Shown piece by piece: positions 34,988 to 44,004 of a stretch of DNA of 64,000 nt. The stretch comes from Marinobacter litoralis (lineage in GTDB: Bacteria; Pseudomonadota; Gammaproteobacteria; Pseudomonadales; Oleiphilaceae): assembly GCF_016427555.1 (NCBI RefSeq), contig NZ_JAELVS010000002.1:186001-250000 (forward strand), given 5' to 3'. The notes beneath the pieces were generated by a model. The model saw only the letters and a list, made by a program, of their open reading frames with translations. It was not told where the DNA came from and searched no databases. The first letter of the stretch is position 1; each line of letters begins with the position of its first letter. The translations under genes and the position numbers were made by a program.

Positions 34988-36865
34988 TTACGAGGCCGAG
35001 GATAGATTGCTCAGGTGGGTGAGGAATTGCTGCTTGTTCATTTCACCCAGAACCCGCGCCTCGGAGAATTCCTGGCCAGTGCTGTCGAAAAACAGAATGG
35101 ACGGCGGCCCGAACAGGCCAAGTTCGTCAAGAAACGCTTGTTGGGCCGGTGTGTTGTCCGTCATGTCGATTTGGAGCAACGTGAATGGTTGCAACGCCTG
35201 AATCACATCAGGCTGGTTAAACACGTTGCGCTCCATCACTTTGCATGAGATGCACCAGTCTGCGTAGAAATCCAGCATGACGGGTTGGCCAGACGCGCTG
35301 GCCTGAGCCATCAGCGAGCGGATCTGTTCTGGGTCTTCTATCCGTTCAAAGTCAGCATGAGCTTGTGCTGTGCCTTGCGGAATTCCTGCCGTGGCTGTGA
35401 ACGGCGCTAACGGGCGAAGCGGGTCTGTGGCGCCGCTGACAGCTCCGGCCAACAAGGCCAAGCCGTAGGAAAACATCACCAAACCGATGCCTTTGCGGGT
35501 TCGCCCCCAACCGGGTTTTGCTGCATCAAATGCACCTAATTGAACCGCGGTAACAGTGATGAGCAGGCCCCACAAAGTCAAGCCTGTCCAGGCGGGAATC
35601 AATCGTTCGACCAACCAGATTGCAACCGCCAATAACATCACGCCGTAAAAGTGTTTCACGGTCGTCATCCAGCGCCCGGAGCTTGGTAGCAGCTTGCGAC
35701 CACCTACGGCGACCAGAATTAGCGGCACGCCCATGCCCAACCCGAGCGCCAGCAGGGCGACTCCGCCAATAAAGGCGTCCTGGGTGGTGGAAATGTACAG
35801 TAAGCTTCCCGCCAGCGGTGCGGAGACACAGGGTGAAACAATCAGGGCAGACAGTGCGCCGATTCCGAATATGCCCAGCACCCGGCCGCCGGTTAGTCGC
35901 TGGCTGGCATCGTTGAGTGGTTCACGGATGAAGCGAGGCAGCTGAATCTCGAACAGGTCAAACATGGACAGTGCGAACACGATAAATAAGGCAGCAAAAA
36001 TCCCCAGTACCCAGGGAGACTGCAGTTGGGCCTGAAGATTAAAGCTGGCGCCGAGTAATCCGGTGATCACTCCCGCGGCGGCATAGGTGATCGCCATGCC
36101 TAAAACGTAACTGCCGGACAACAATAGCGCGTGTGCGGTGGTCCGGGTGTTTTGGCCGGACACCATGCTGGAAATGATCGGCACCATCGGGAGCACGCAA
36201 GGAGTAAAGGTCAGCCCCAGACCAAGCAGGAAAAACAGACCCGCGACCATCCAGATGGATTGGCTGGACAGAAATCCGGCAAGCCCACTGGCGCTGCTGG
36301 TGTCTGCCGTTGTGACTGGCGGCACAGTGTTGGTAGATGAAGGAGCTGTGGCGGAAGCTTGAGAGTCGCCGGAGCCCGGGTAATAAAGAATCTCGTGGTT
36401 TTGTGGCGGGTAACACAAGCCTGCTTCAGCGCAGCCCTGAAACGATACCCGTAGATCCGCTTCGGCAACGCCATCGGGAAGGGTTATCGGATAACGAACC
36501 TCGACCGGGTCGAAAAACACCGTCATCTCACCGAAGAATTCGTCGTTCGTGAGTGTGCCGGGCGATGAAAATTCCGGTTCACCCACTTTCACTCCGGCGC
36601 TGAGCGGGGTTACGGTGATTCGGCTTTTATACAGGTAGTGTTCCGGGGCTATGTCCCACGACAATACAAGGTGGCCCGCGTCAGAGGTGTAATTGAAGGG
36701 AAGTGCTTGCTCTACCGGCAGGAAATCATTGCTTGCGGTGTTAAAAAACGAGTTGCCGGCTGCCTGTGCGACAGGGGTAACAAGCAGACTGAATAGGGTG
36801 AAAACGGCAACAGCAGTCAGCACCTTGAGTGGCATAAAGTGCCAAATTCGTGGGGACACTGTCAT
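34988..36865 (-). CDS. dsbD: Thiol:disulfide interchange protein DsbD
   Basis: Moves reducing power from cytoplasmic thioredoxin to the periplasm for DsbC and cytochrome c maturation. The product is 625 residues. It has a signal peptide (ending near VAQA), an N-terminal periplasmic domain with a Cys pair (QGCAEAGLCYPP), eight membrane helices with TFTPCVLPMVP and IVSPCVSAPLAG, and a C-terminal thioredoxin domain with WCISC. All six redox Cys are present. Starts at 36865 and 36835 are both possible; neither has a strong ribosome site. It fits the demand of the nearby cbb3 c-type cytochromes. Confidence 0.95.
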   Translation of the reverse strand: MTVSPRIWHFMPLKVLTAVAVFTLFSLLVTPVAQAAGNSFFNTASNDFLPVEQALPFNYTSDAGHLVLSWDIAPEHYLYKSRITVTPLSAGVKVGEPEFSSPGTLTNDEFFGEMTVFFDPVEVRYPITLPDGVAEADLRVSFQGCAEAGLCYPPQNHEILYYPGSGDSQASATAPSSTNTVPPVTTADTSSASGLAGFLSSQSIWMVAGLFFLLGLGLTFTPCVLPMVPIISSMVSGQNTRTTAHALLLSGSYVLGMAITYAAAGVITGLLGASFNLQAQLQSPWVLGIFAALFIVFALSMFDLFEIQLPRFIREPLNDASQRLTGGRVLGIFGIGALSALIVSPCVSAPLAGSLLYISTTQDAFIGGVALLALGLGMGVPLILVAVGGRKLLPSSGRWMTTVKHFYGVMLLAVAIWLVERLIPAWTGLTLWGLLITVTAVQLGAFDAAKPGWGRTRKGIGLVMFSYGLALLAGAVSGATDPLRPLAPFTATAGIPQGTAQAHADFERIEDPEQIRSLMAQASASGQPVMLDFYADWCISCKVMERNVFNQPDVIQALQPFTLLQIDMTDNTPAQQAFLDELGLFGPPSILFFDSTGQEFSEARVLGEMNKQQFLTHLSNLSSAS

Positions 36866-36986
36866 GGCTATTTGAATATCCTGTGTCGTCAGTGCGTGTA
36901 GTGGTTAAGTCGGGGGCATTGACCGAGTGGGCTGTCAGAAGTTCCCGCTGGCATTGGCTGCTTTAAAGTCGCACAATAGCGAACCA

Positions 36987-37553
36987 ATGAATCACAATCC
37001 AGACGATCTTATCATGCTGTTTAATGACCTGTTCCGGGAGAAACACCGGACCATACTGGTCAAGGGCAGTGACGAACCGGAATACCTGCCAGCCAGCGAC
37101 CCCGACGGGCTCGCCAGGGTGGTTTTTGCCCATGGCTTTTTTGCCAGCGCCCTGCACGAAATTGCGCATTGGTGCCTGGCCGGTGAGTACCGCCGCACAC
37201 TGCACGATTACGGCTATTGGTATTGCCCCGATGGGCGCACCCCCGAACAGCAACAAGCGTTCGAGAGCGTAGAAATAAAGCCCCAGGCGGTGGAGTGGCT
37301 GTTTTCTCTGGCTGCCGGATCACGTTTCCATATCAGCGTGGATAATCTGGCGGGTGATGGGGCGGCTGACGAGCGCACCTTTCGCGCTAATGTGCTTAAG
37401 CAGGCGAGTCATTATCTCGAACATGGCCTTCCTGCACGGGCGCAAGCTTTCTTCGAAACACTCCGGGATTTTTACAAGACTTCAGCCCGTTTTGCCGAGT
37501 ACTGGAACCTGGATCGGGTTCGCATCGCGCCAACGGGCGTGGAAAATGATTAA
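36987..37553 (+). CDS. epmC: Elongation factor P hydroxylase EpmC
   Basis: Hydroxylates the beta-lysyl modified Lys of EF-P. From the ATG at 36987 the product is 188 residues, near the E. coli length; a GTG at 36927 gives a longer form. The metal-binding HEIAHWCLAGEYRR motif (His57, Glu58, His61) is the hallmark, followed by DYGYWYCPDGR. It lies 20 nt before the helicase gene. EpmA and EpmB are not in this window. Confidence 0.93.
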   Translation: MNHNPDDLIMLFNDLFREKHRTILVKGSDEPEYLPASDPDGLARVVFAHGFFASALHEIAHWCLAGEYRRTLHDYGYWYCPDGRTPEQQQAFESVEIKPQAVEWLFSLAAGSRFHISVDNLAGDGAADERTFRANVLKQASHYLEHGLPARAQAFFETLRDFYKTSARFAEYWNLDRVRIAPTGVEND

Positions 37554-37573
37554 ACAAGGACTTCTGAAACTTT

Positions 37574-38875
37574 ATGACGATTGAGACAAAAGACACCAGT
37601 AAATTGCGTTTCAGCGATTTAAACCTGGACCAGAAACTTCTCGATGCCATCAGCAAAATTGGCTTCGAATACTGCACACCGATACAGGCGGAAACATTGC
37701 CATGGACCTTGGCGTGTGAAGATCTGATCGGCCAGGCTCAAACCGGCACCGGTAAAACGGCCGCGTTTTTGATTACCGCCATTCAGACGCTGCTTGAAAC
37801 ACCCGTCAAAGCGTCGGACCGGTTTGCCTCTGAACCACGGGTTCTGGCATTGGCACCAACTCGTGAGCTGGCCATGCAAATTGCCAAAGATGCCGAGCAC
37901 CTTTGCAAATACACCGGTCACAATGTAGTCACCGTAGTGGGTGGCATGAATTACGATAAACAGCGTGAGCAACTGCAAAATGAATTCGTTGATATTCTGG
38001 TTGCAACGCCGGGCCGTCTGATCGATTTTCTGGGCTCACAGGATGTGTTTCTGGATCAGCTGGATATCCTGATTCTGGACGAGGCCGATCGAATGCTGGA
38101 TATGGGCTTTATTCCGGATGTTAAGCGAATTATTCGCAAGTGTACGCCCAAAGAAGAGCGTCAAACCTTATTGTTCAGCGCCACCTTCAATCAGGACGTA
38201 CTGAACCTGGCGTCGATGTGGACCCAAAACGCCGAATTTGTCGAGATCGAGCCTGAGCAAAAAACCGCCGAGCGGGTTGAACAGACCGTTTACCTGATTT
38301 CCGATGACGAAAAACTTCCGGTGTTGGTGAACTATCTCAAGCGTCCTGAAGTGGAAAAGGCCATTGTCTTTGCAAACCGTCGTGATCAATGCCGGGACCT
38401 GGAAGAAGATCTGAAAAATCAAGGCGTGAAAGTGTCGCTGATGTCCGGTGAGATTGCCCAGAACAAACGCTTGAAAACGCTGGACCAATTCAAGAAAGGT
38501 GACATTCAGGTGCTGGTTGCCACCGATGTGGCGGGCCGGGGCATTCACGTAAACGGCGTGACCCACGTATTCAACTATAACCTGCCGGAAAACGCGGAAG
38601 ATTACGTGCACCGCATCGGGCGAACAGGCCGCGCAGGGCAGACCGGTGTTTCCATCAGCTTTGCCGGAGAGGACGATGCTTATGCGTTGCCGTCGATCGA
38701 AACCTACATCAGCCAGAAGCTGAAAACCGCCGTGCCTGAAGAGGATCTTCTGGTGGCGATGGAAAACCCTCCAATCACCCGCAAACGGGGCGGGCGGCGG
38801 CCCCAAGGTAACCGCGCTGGTGGCGGCGGGCGCAATACCGGCGGACGCGGCCCGCAGCGGCCCCGTCGCAACTGA
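37574..38875 (+). CDS. rhlB: DEAD-box ATP-dependent RNA helicase, RhlB type
   Basis: RNA helicase expected to act in mRNA decay or RNP remodelling. The product is 433 residues. Motifs in order: the Q motif (YCTPIQAETLPW), AQTGTGKT, PTRELA, DEAD, SAT, and HRIGRTGRAG. The C-terminal ~35 residues are Arg/Gly-rich (RKRGGRRPQG and onwards), an RNA-binding tail. The closest match by eye is RhlB; RhlE-like assignment is a minor alternative. Confidence 0.9.
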   Translation: MTIETKDTSKLRFSDLNLDQKLLDAISKIGFEYCTPIQAETLPWTLACEDLIGQAQTGTGKTAAFLITAIQTLLETPVKASDRFASEPRVLALAPTRELAMQIAKDAEHLCKYTGHNVVTVVGGMNYDKQREQLQNEFVDILVATPGRLIDFLGSQDVFLDQLDILILDEADRMLDMGFIPDVKRIIRKCTPKEERQTLLFSATFNQDVLNLASMWTQNAEFVEIEPEQKTAERVEQTVYLISDDEKLPVLVNYLKRPEVEKAIVFANRRDQCRDLEEDLKNQGVKVSLMSGEIAQNKRLKTLDQFKKGDIQVLVATDVAGRGIHVNGVTHVFNYNLPENAEDYVHRIGRTGRAGQTGVSISFAGEDDAYALPSIETYISQKLKTAVPEEDLLVAMENPPITRKRGGRRPQGNRAGGGGRNTGGRGPQRPRRN

Positions 38876-38896
38876 TTGGCTTGAAGGAGCTGATAT

Positions 38897-40051
38897 ATGT
38901 TGATCGTTGCTGATGAGAATATACCGTTATTGGAGTCGTTTTTCGGCGATATTGGCGAGATTCGCCGGGTAAAGGGCCGGGGGCTGACACGAAACGAAGT
39001 CCAGGACGCGGATATTTTGCTGGTTCGCTCGGTGACCCGGGTGAATCGGGACTTACTCGAAGGTACGCGTGTGCGCTTTGTCGGTACGGCAACGATCGGT
39101 ACCGATCACGTGGATGTTGACTGGCTCACGGAACAAGGTATCGGGTTTTCGGCGGCGCCGGGTTGCAACGCAGGAAGTGTGGCCGAGTATGTTCTGGCGG
39201 TGATCTCGTTGTTTGCTGATCAGCGGGACCTGTGTGATTGGTCAACTCTGAGTGTGGGGGTTGTTGGCGCGGGAAACGTTGGTAGCGAGCTGGCCAGAAT
39301 ATTAGAGCGCCTCGATTTCGACGTGAAGCTGTGCGATCCGCCCCGCCAGGATGCGGAGCCAGAGAACGCCGATGAGTTTGTCAGCCTGGCAGAAACGCTG
39401 GCCTGTGATGTGGTGACCTTTCACACCCCGTTGACTCGTGCCGGCGATTACCCGACGCATCATATGATCTCCGATCAACAGCTTGCCGAGCTGACCTCGG
39501 ATCAGTTACTTATCAACGCCGGCCGAGGTGAAGTTATTGATGGGGCGGCTTTGGCGCGCAGGCTTGCGCAGCCTGATGCCCCGGTTGTTGCACTGGATGT
39601 TTGGGAGAACGAGCCTGCCATCGACCCTGATCTGGTCGATAACGTGTGGCTGGCGACGCCGCACATCGCGGGTTACAGCCTGGAAGGGAAGGTGCAGGGC
39701 ACCGAAATGGTGTATCAGGCTTTGTGTCGTTTTCTGGGCTTGCCTGTACGGAAGAAAGCGGGCCAGTTTTTGCCTGAGCCAGCCTTGAGTAATATGTCGT
39801 TTACCCGCAATGCCGTTGAAGATGAAGCGCTGCGCCTTGCGCTGGGCGCTTGTTACGACCCTAGGAAAGACGACCTTCGGTTGCGCCGTGTGATGAAAGA
39901 AGAGGGTGAAAAGCGTGCCGAAGCCTTTGATCGCTTGCGCCGCGATTACCCGGTGCGCCGAGAGTGTTCCAGCCTGAAGATTCATCTGAAAGGAAGCAGC
40001 AAGTCTCTGCAGGACCGTTTCCGGGCACTGGGGTTTAAACTCAAGATCTGA
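38897..40051 (+). CDS. pdxB: Erythronate-4-phosphate dehydrogenase
   Basis: Second step of pyridoxal 5'-phosphate synthesis: oxidises 4-phosphoerythronate. The product is 384 residues of the D-2-hydroxyacid dehydrogenase family. The start MLIVADENIPLLESFF is typical of PdxB, and the NAD loop VGVVGAGNVGSELA lies near residue 116-129. GRGEVIDGAAL and the catalytic His region TPHIAGYSLEGK follow. A C-terminal dimerisation domain specific to PdxB completes it. A strong terminator follows. Confidence 0.95.
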   Translation: MLIVADENIPLLESFFGDIGEIRRVKGRGLTRNEVQDADILLVRSVTRVNRDLLEGTRVRFVGTATIGTDHVDVDWLTEQGIGFSAAPGCNAGSVAEYVLAVISLFADQRDLCDWSTLSVGVVGAGNVGSELARILERLDFDVKLCDPPRQDAEPENADEFVSLAETLACDVVTFHTPLTRAGDYPTHHMISDQQLAELTSDQLLINAGRGEVIDGAALARRLAQPDAPVVALDVWENEPAIDPDLVDNVWLATPHIAGYSLEGKVQGTEMVYQALCRFLGLPVRKKAGQFLPEPALSNMSFTRNAVEDEALRLALGACYDPRKDDLRLRRVMKEEGEKRAEAFDRLRRDYPVRRECSSLKIHLKGSSKSLQDRFRALGFKLKI

Positions 40052-40064
40052 TTAGGTTTCTCAT

Positions 40065-40106
40065 CTGAAACAAGAAGGGGCGCTAAAGCGCCCCTTCTTG
40101 TTTCAG
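40065..40106. terminator. Long perfect hairpin between pdxB and htpX
   Basis: Arms at 40065-40084 and 40087-40106 are exact 20-base complements with a GGGGCGC core and A/T-rich bases. There is only a short loop and no extra T-run outside the stem. It sits between two convergent genes and probably terminates both. Confidence 0.82.
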
Positions 40107-40121
40107 GATACTTGGAAATGC

Positions 40122-41003
40122 TTAAAGCGATGCTTTTTGCAGCGCTGCAATCCGGTCTTCCAATGGCGGGTGGGTCATGAACAGAGCGGCCAGGCCTGAG
40201 CGGGAGCCCCGGTTGATGCCGAAGGCCTGCAGCGTGTCCGGCATTTGATCCGGCACTTCACTTTCCTGTTTCAAGCGCGCTAACGCGTTGATCATGGCGC
40301 CGCGACCAGCCAGTTGGGCACCGGCGATGTCGGCACGAAATTCCCGACGGCGAGAGAACCAGAACACGATGGTGCTAGCCAGAATCCCCAGTACGATCTC
40401 GGCCACAAAGCTGACGATGAAAAAACCGATGCCGTGACCATCCTCGTTTTTAAACACCACGCGATCTACGAACGAACCAATCACGCGGGATGCGAAAATA
40501 ACGAAGGTGTTCACCACGCCTTGGATCAAAGACAGTGTGACCATGTCGCCGTTCGCTACGTGGCCGATCTCATGCCCCAATACGGCACGAATCTCATCCT
40601 GGTTGAAGCGGTGAAGCAGGCCTTCACTGACCGCGACCAGTGCATCGTTCTTGTTCCAGCCGGTGGCAAACGCGTTCGATTGGGAGGCCGGAAAAATGGC
40701 GACTTCCGGCATGCCGATGCCAGCCCTCTGCGCGAGATCTGCGACAGTCTCCAACAACCAGCGTTCTGCAGGAGTACGTGGGGATTCTATAACCCTGGCT
40801 TTGGTACTCCACTTTGCCATCGGCTTGGAGATCAGCAGGGAGACAAACGATCCGGCAAATCCGAACACGGCGGCGAAAATAAGCAGAGAGCTGTAGTTAA
40901 TGCCCTGATGAGCAAGATAGCTGTCTACCCCAAGCAGTCGCAGGGTAAAGCTCGCAACCAGAATAACGGCCAGGTTCGTGGCCAGAAACAACAAAATGCG
41001 CAT
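40122..41003 (-). CDS. htpX: Membrane zinc metalloprotease HtpX
   Basis: Inner-membrane quality-control protease. The product is 293 residues with two N-terminal membrane helices and two more near 160-215. The zinc motif HEIGH is at 144-148 and the third ligand Glu lies in [13 protein letters not shown]. The gene is single and ends at the hairpin shared with pdxB. Confidence 0.95.
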   Translation of the reverse strand: MRILLFLATNLAVILVASFTLRLLGVDSYLAHQGINYSSLLIFAAVFGFAGSFVSLLISKPMAKWSTKARVIESPRTPAERWLLETVADLAQRAGIGMPEVAIFPASQSNAFATGWNKNDALVAVSEGLLHRFNQDEIRAVLGHEIGHVANGDMVTLSLIQGVVNTFVIFASRVIGSFVDRVVFKNEDGHGIGFFIVSFVAEIVLGILASTIVFWFSRRREFRADIAGAQLAGRGAMINALARLKQESEVPDQMPDTLQAFGINRGSRSGLAALFMTHPPLEDRIAALQKASL

Positions 41004-41096
41004 AGAATTTCCTTGTTTAAGATTACGCCAAACGTCGTTTTCTATCTGACCGATATATGTGGGCAGGGTTCACTTCTTCAAGAGGTTGACGACGAT

Positions 41097-41570
41097 TTAA
41101 TGAACCGATTGGAGTTCAGGGTCTAGGAAGAAAGTTGATTGCACGATCAGGCTTATCTGGCTGGAGCTGCCGCTTTTCAGTGCAGTGCGCAGAAGATGTA
41201 TGTAGGTTGATCTATCCCGTTCTACAGAGCTTGGCAGTCCGGATTGATCCGTATTCGGGGCGAGCTTTTCACTCAAGACCTGCGGTGCCGGGGCACTCAG
41301 CCGGGTGAACGCACTTCGGGATAAAACCGCTTGATCGAGCGCCTCCTGGCGGATGGTGTCCACGTAGCGCAGAAACCCTTCCTCGCACAGCCAGAGCAGG
41401 GCGCCGAAGCATGCCATGTGTCGTTGGCTATGCAACCCGAAATCGTCTGGATCGTCAGGCCCGGCTATGTCTTCGACGAACAAACTGATACGCCGCGGAA
41501 AGGCGGCGTACAGTTGAACCAAGGCAATGGCGACGTCCTTGTAAAACTCTTCTACGTGAATGTCGGCCAT
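41097..41570 (-). CDS. Hypothetical protein downstream of alaA
   Basis: I do not recognise this family. The product is 157 residues and soluble. The N-terminal ~95 residues look compact and helical (EEFYKDVAIALVQLYAAFPR, HMACFGALLWLCEEGFLRY); the rest is Ser/Pro-rich and then helical again. It starts 12 nt after alaA ends, with a GGAG ribosome site, so it is co-transcribed with alaA and could be a conserved partner. No motif gives a function. Confidence 0.7.
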   Translation of the reverse strand: MADIHVEEFYKDVAIALVQLYAAFPRRISLFVEDIAGPDDPDDFGLHSQRHMACFGALLWLCEEGFLRYVDTIRQEALDQAVLSRSAFTRLSAPAPQVLSEKLAPNTDQSGLPSSVERDRSTYIHLLRTALKSGSSSQISLIVQSTFFLDPELQSVH

Positions 41571-41582
41571 GTGTTGCTCCGG

Positions 41583-42797
41583 TTACTGGCGGTAGTGTTC
41601 CAGGAAGTTGCCCAGCCGGCCCATAGCATCGGCCAATGCTTCTTTGCGCGGCAGGAAGACAACGCGTAGATGCTGCTGGTCGTCAATGTTAAACGCCGAG
41701 CCTTGCACCAGAAGAATTTTTTCCTGCAACAGTAAATCGAGCACGAGTTTCTCGTCGTTTCGAATCGGGAAATGCTTGGGGTCCAGCTTAGGGAACAGGT
41801 AGAGCGCGCCCTGAGGCTTCACACAGCTGACGCCGGGAATGTCATTCAGCATGCGCCATGCGGTATCCCGCTGCTCGTAAAGGCGCCCTCCCGGAGCGAC
41901 CAGATCGTTGATGGACTGGTAGCCGCCCAAAGCGGTTTGAATCCCGAGCTGCGCCGGCACGTTGGCACACAGGCGCATATTGGACAGCATTTCGATGCCT
42001 TCAATCAGGTCTTTGGCCCGGTGTTTGGCACCGCTGATAATCATCCAGCCCGCCCGATAGCCGGCGGCCCGGTAGTTTTTCGACAAACCGTTGTACGTGA
42101 AGAACAGCACGTCTTCCGCCAGCGAGGCGGTGGAGGTGTGTACGGTTCCGTCGTAGAGAATCTTGTCGTAGATCTCATCGGAGAGCACGATCAGATTGTG
42201 CTTTCTGGCCAGCTCGATGACCTGATGCAGCAACTCGACTGAGTACACCGCGCCTGTGGGGTTGTTCGGGTTGATCAGCACAATCGCTTTGGTGCGCGGC
42301 GTAATCTTCTTTTTGATGTCTTCGATATCCGGAAACCAGTTTTGCTGTTCGTCGCAGCGATAATGCACCGGTTTGCCGCTTGATAGCGTTACGGCAGCGG
42401 TCCAGAGCGGGTAGTCCGGGGCAGGGATAAGCACTTCATCGCCGGTATTGAGCAGGGCCTGCATCGACATAACGATCAGTTCGCTGACACCGTTGCCCAG
42501 ATAGATGTCATCAATATCGACTTTGGCGATGCCGCGTTGCTGGCAGTAATGCATCACCGCTTTGCGGGCCGAAAAGAGCCCTTTGGATTCCACATAACCC
42601 TGAGCTTGCGGCATGTTGTAGATGACGTCTTGCTGGATTTCTTCAGGTACGTCCAGCTCGAATGTCGCGGGGTTTCCGATGTTGAGCTTCAGTACGCGAT
42701 GCCCTTCTTCTTCCAGCCTGCGCGCCTCTCTCAGCACCACACCCCGGATTTCGTAACACACATTGTCGAGTTTGGCGGATTTGGAGAAGTTATGCAT
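41583..42797 (-). CDS. alaA: Alanine-synthesising aminotransferase AlaA
   Basis: PLP-dependent class I aminotransferase making alanine from pyruvate and glutamate. The product is 404 residues, nearly the E. coli length. The N-terminus matches AlaA (SAKLDNVCYEIRGVVL and RVLKLNIGNPA), and the PLP Lys lies in TYNGLSKNYRAAGYR. The gene is divergent from gpx and upstream of a small unknown gene. Substrate preference could differ, but the similarity is high. Confidence 0.92.
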   Translation of the reverse strand: MHNFSKSAKLDNVCYEIRGVVLREARRLEEEGHRVLKLNIGNPATFELDVPEEIQQDVIYNMPQAQGYVESKGLFSARKAVMHYCQQRGIAKVDIDDIYLGNGVSELIVMSMQALLNTGDEVLIPAPDYPLWTAAVTLSSGKPVHYRCDEQQNWFPDIEDIKKKITPRTKAIVLINPNNPTGAVYSVELLHQVIELARKHNLIVLSDEIYDKILYDGTVHTSTASLAEDVLFFTYNGLSKNYRAAGYRAGWMIISGAKHRAKDLIEGIEMLSNMRLCANVPAQLGIQTALGGYQSINDLVAPGGRLYEQRDTAWRMLNDIPGVSCVKPQGALYLFPKLDPKHFPIRNDEKLVLDLLLQEKILLVQGSAFNIDDQQHLRVVFLPRKEALADAMGRLGNFLEHYRQ

Positions 42798-42990
42798 GGC
42801 GTGCAGAGATCCTTAGCTAACGGTCTGGAAGAGTTATACGAGATAACACAAGCCCACTATTCTAGCGGAGTGAGGGGCAGGGCGAACAGGGGCAAATGTG
42901 TTCAATTGTGGCGAATTCTGTTGAGTTTGCGAGCGAATGTTGAAGTGGATGCTGGGTGGCGCGATAAAGCTGCATGTCTTGCCTGGTTTT

Positions 42991-43019
42991 TTGCAATTAA
43001 ATTGTGCACAATCTAATTT
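42991..43019 (+). promoter_or_regulatory. Candidate gpx promoter
   Basis: TTGCAA (42991-42996) and TAATTT (43014-43019) are 17 nt apart. The element overlaps the OhrR-like palindrome, as expected for repression. Confidence 0.45.
42994..43004. promoter_or_regulatory. OhrR-type operator upstream of gpx-ohrR
   Basis: CAATT-A-AATTG is an 11-bp palindrome identical to the core of known OhrR operators. It sits between the candidate -35 and -10 elements. A second palindrome, ATTGTGCACAAT (43001-43012), overlaps it. Confidence 0.6.
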
Positions 43020-43049
43020 TGACAATTTAACGACAAAGAGGCGAAAGAG

Positions 43050-43535
43050 ATGGCGAACGAATCTATATACGATTTCAGTGCCAAGGATGCGAAAGGTAAT
43101 GATGTTGCGATGGCAGACTACAAAGGCAAGGTGCTGCTGATCGTCAACACCGCATCGAAGTGTGGTTTTACGCCGCAGTTTGAAGGGCTTCAGGAGCTGC
43201 ACAGCGAACTGGGCGCCAAAGGTTTTGAAGTGTTGGGTTTCCCTTGCAACCAGTTTATGAACCAGGACCCGGGTAGCAACGAGTCCATCACTGAGTTCTG
43301 CTCTTTGAACTACGGGGTGGATTTCCCGATGTTTGCGAAAATTGACGTGAACGGCGACGGGGCTCACCCGCTATACCGCTTCCTGAAAAAAGAAGCGAAA
43401 GGTTTGATGGGGAGCGAAAAAGTGAAGTGGAATTTCACCAAATTTCTGATCAATAAAGAAGGTCAGGTGGTGCGCCGCTACGCGCCGACGGTCAAACCTG
43501 CGGACATTCGGAATGACATCGAAAAGTTGCTCTGA
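43050..43535 (+). CDS. Glutathione peroxidase family thiol peroxidase
   Basis: Reduces hydroperoxides; bacterial members of this group use Cys and often thioredoxin rather than glutathione. The product is 161 residues. The peroxidatic Cys38 lies in [10 protein letters not shown], with the partner motif GFPCNQF near 64-69 and WNFTKFLI near 127. An extra Cys (85) could be resolving. GAAAGAG is the ribosome site. It overlaps ohrR by 23 nt. Confidence 0.92.
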   Translation: MANESIYDFSAKDAKGNDVAMADYKGKVLLIVNTASKCGFTPQFEGLQELHSELGAKGFEVLGFPCNQFMNQDPGSNESITEFCSLNYGVDFPMFAKIDVNGDGAHPLYRFLKKEAKGLMGSEKVKWNFTKFLINKEGQVVRRYAPTVKPADIRNDIEKLL

Positions 43536-44004
43536 AATCCCGGGGGGCGACCAGCTGCTGGCGCTGGACAACCAGCTGTGTTTTGCGCTTTACGCGGCCA
43601 ATAGGGCGGTTACCGCACGCTACCGCCCTCTGTTGCAAGAGCTCGGCCTGACTTACCCGCAATATCTGGTGATGTTGGTACTGTGGCAGCAAGACCAAGA
43701 GGGGTGGGCACCTAAAGTGTCGGAGCTCGGGCAGCGTTTGCGGCTGGATTCCGGTACCTTGACACCTCTGCTGAAAAGGCTGGAAGAGCGTTCTTTGGTC
43801 AAGCGCACGCGCGGGCCGGAAGACGAGCGGGTGGTCAGGGTGGCGTTGACACCCGACGGGCGCCTGTTACGCACGAAGGCCGTGGCTGTGCCGCAGCGCC
43901 TTATGTGCGGTCTTGATGTTGATCCGCGGCGCGTAGCCTCGCTGCGGAGTGAGCTCAGGGATCTTCTGGAGATTCTGGAGCGGGCGGAGCCCAGCGCACA
44001 ATAG
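43513..44004 (+). CDS. ohrR: OhrR-type MarR-family peroxide sensor
   Basis: Repressor that senses organic hydroperoxides through a reactive Cys. The product is 163 residues. Cys23 in [15 protein letters not shown] is in the conserved OhrR position, and the winged-helix is clear ([28 protein letters not shown]). Other Cys (6 and near 132) might form the disulfide. The gene begins inside the end of gpx, so expression is coupled, and the operator upstream of gpx implies autoregulation. It overlaps the convergent kinase gene by 50 nt. Confidence 0.9.
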   Translation: MTSKSCSEIPGGDQLLALDNQLCFALYAANRAVTARYRPLLQELGLTYPQYLVMLVLWQQDQEGWAPKVSELGQRLRLDSGTLTPLLKRLEERSLVKRTRGPEDERVVRVALTPDGRLLRTKAVAVPQRLMCGLDVDPRRVASLRSELRDLLEILERAEPSAQ

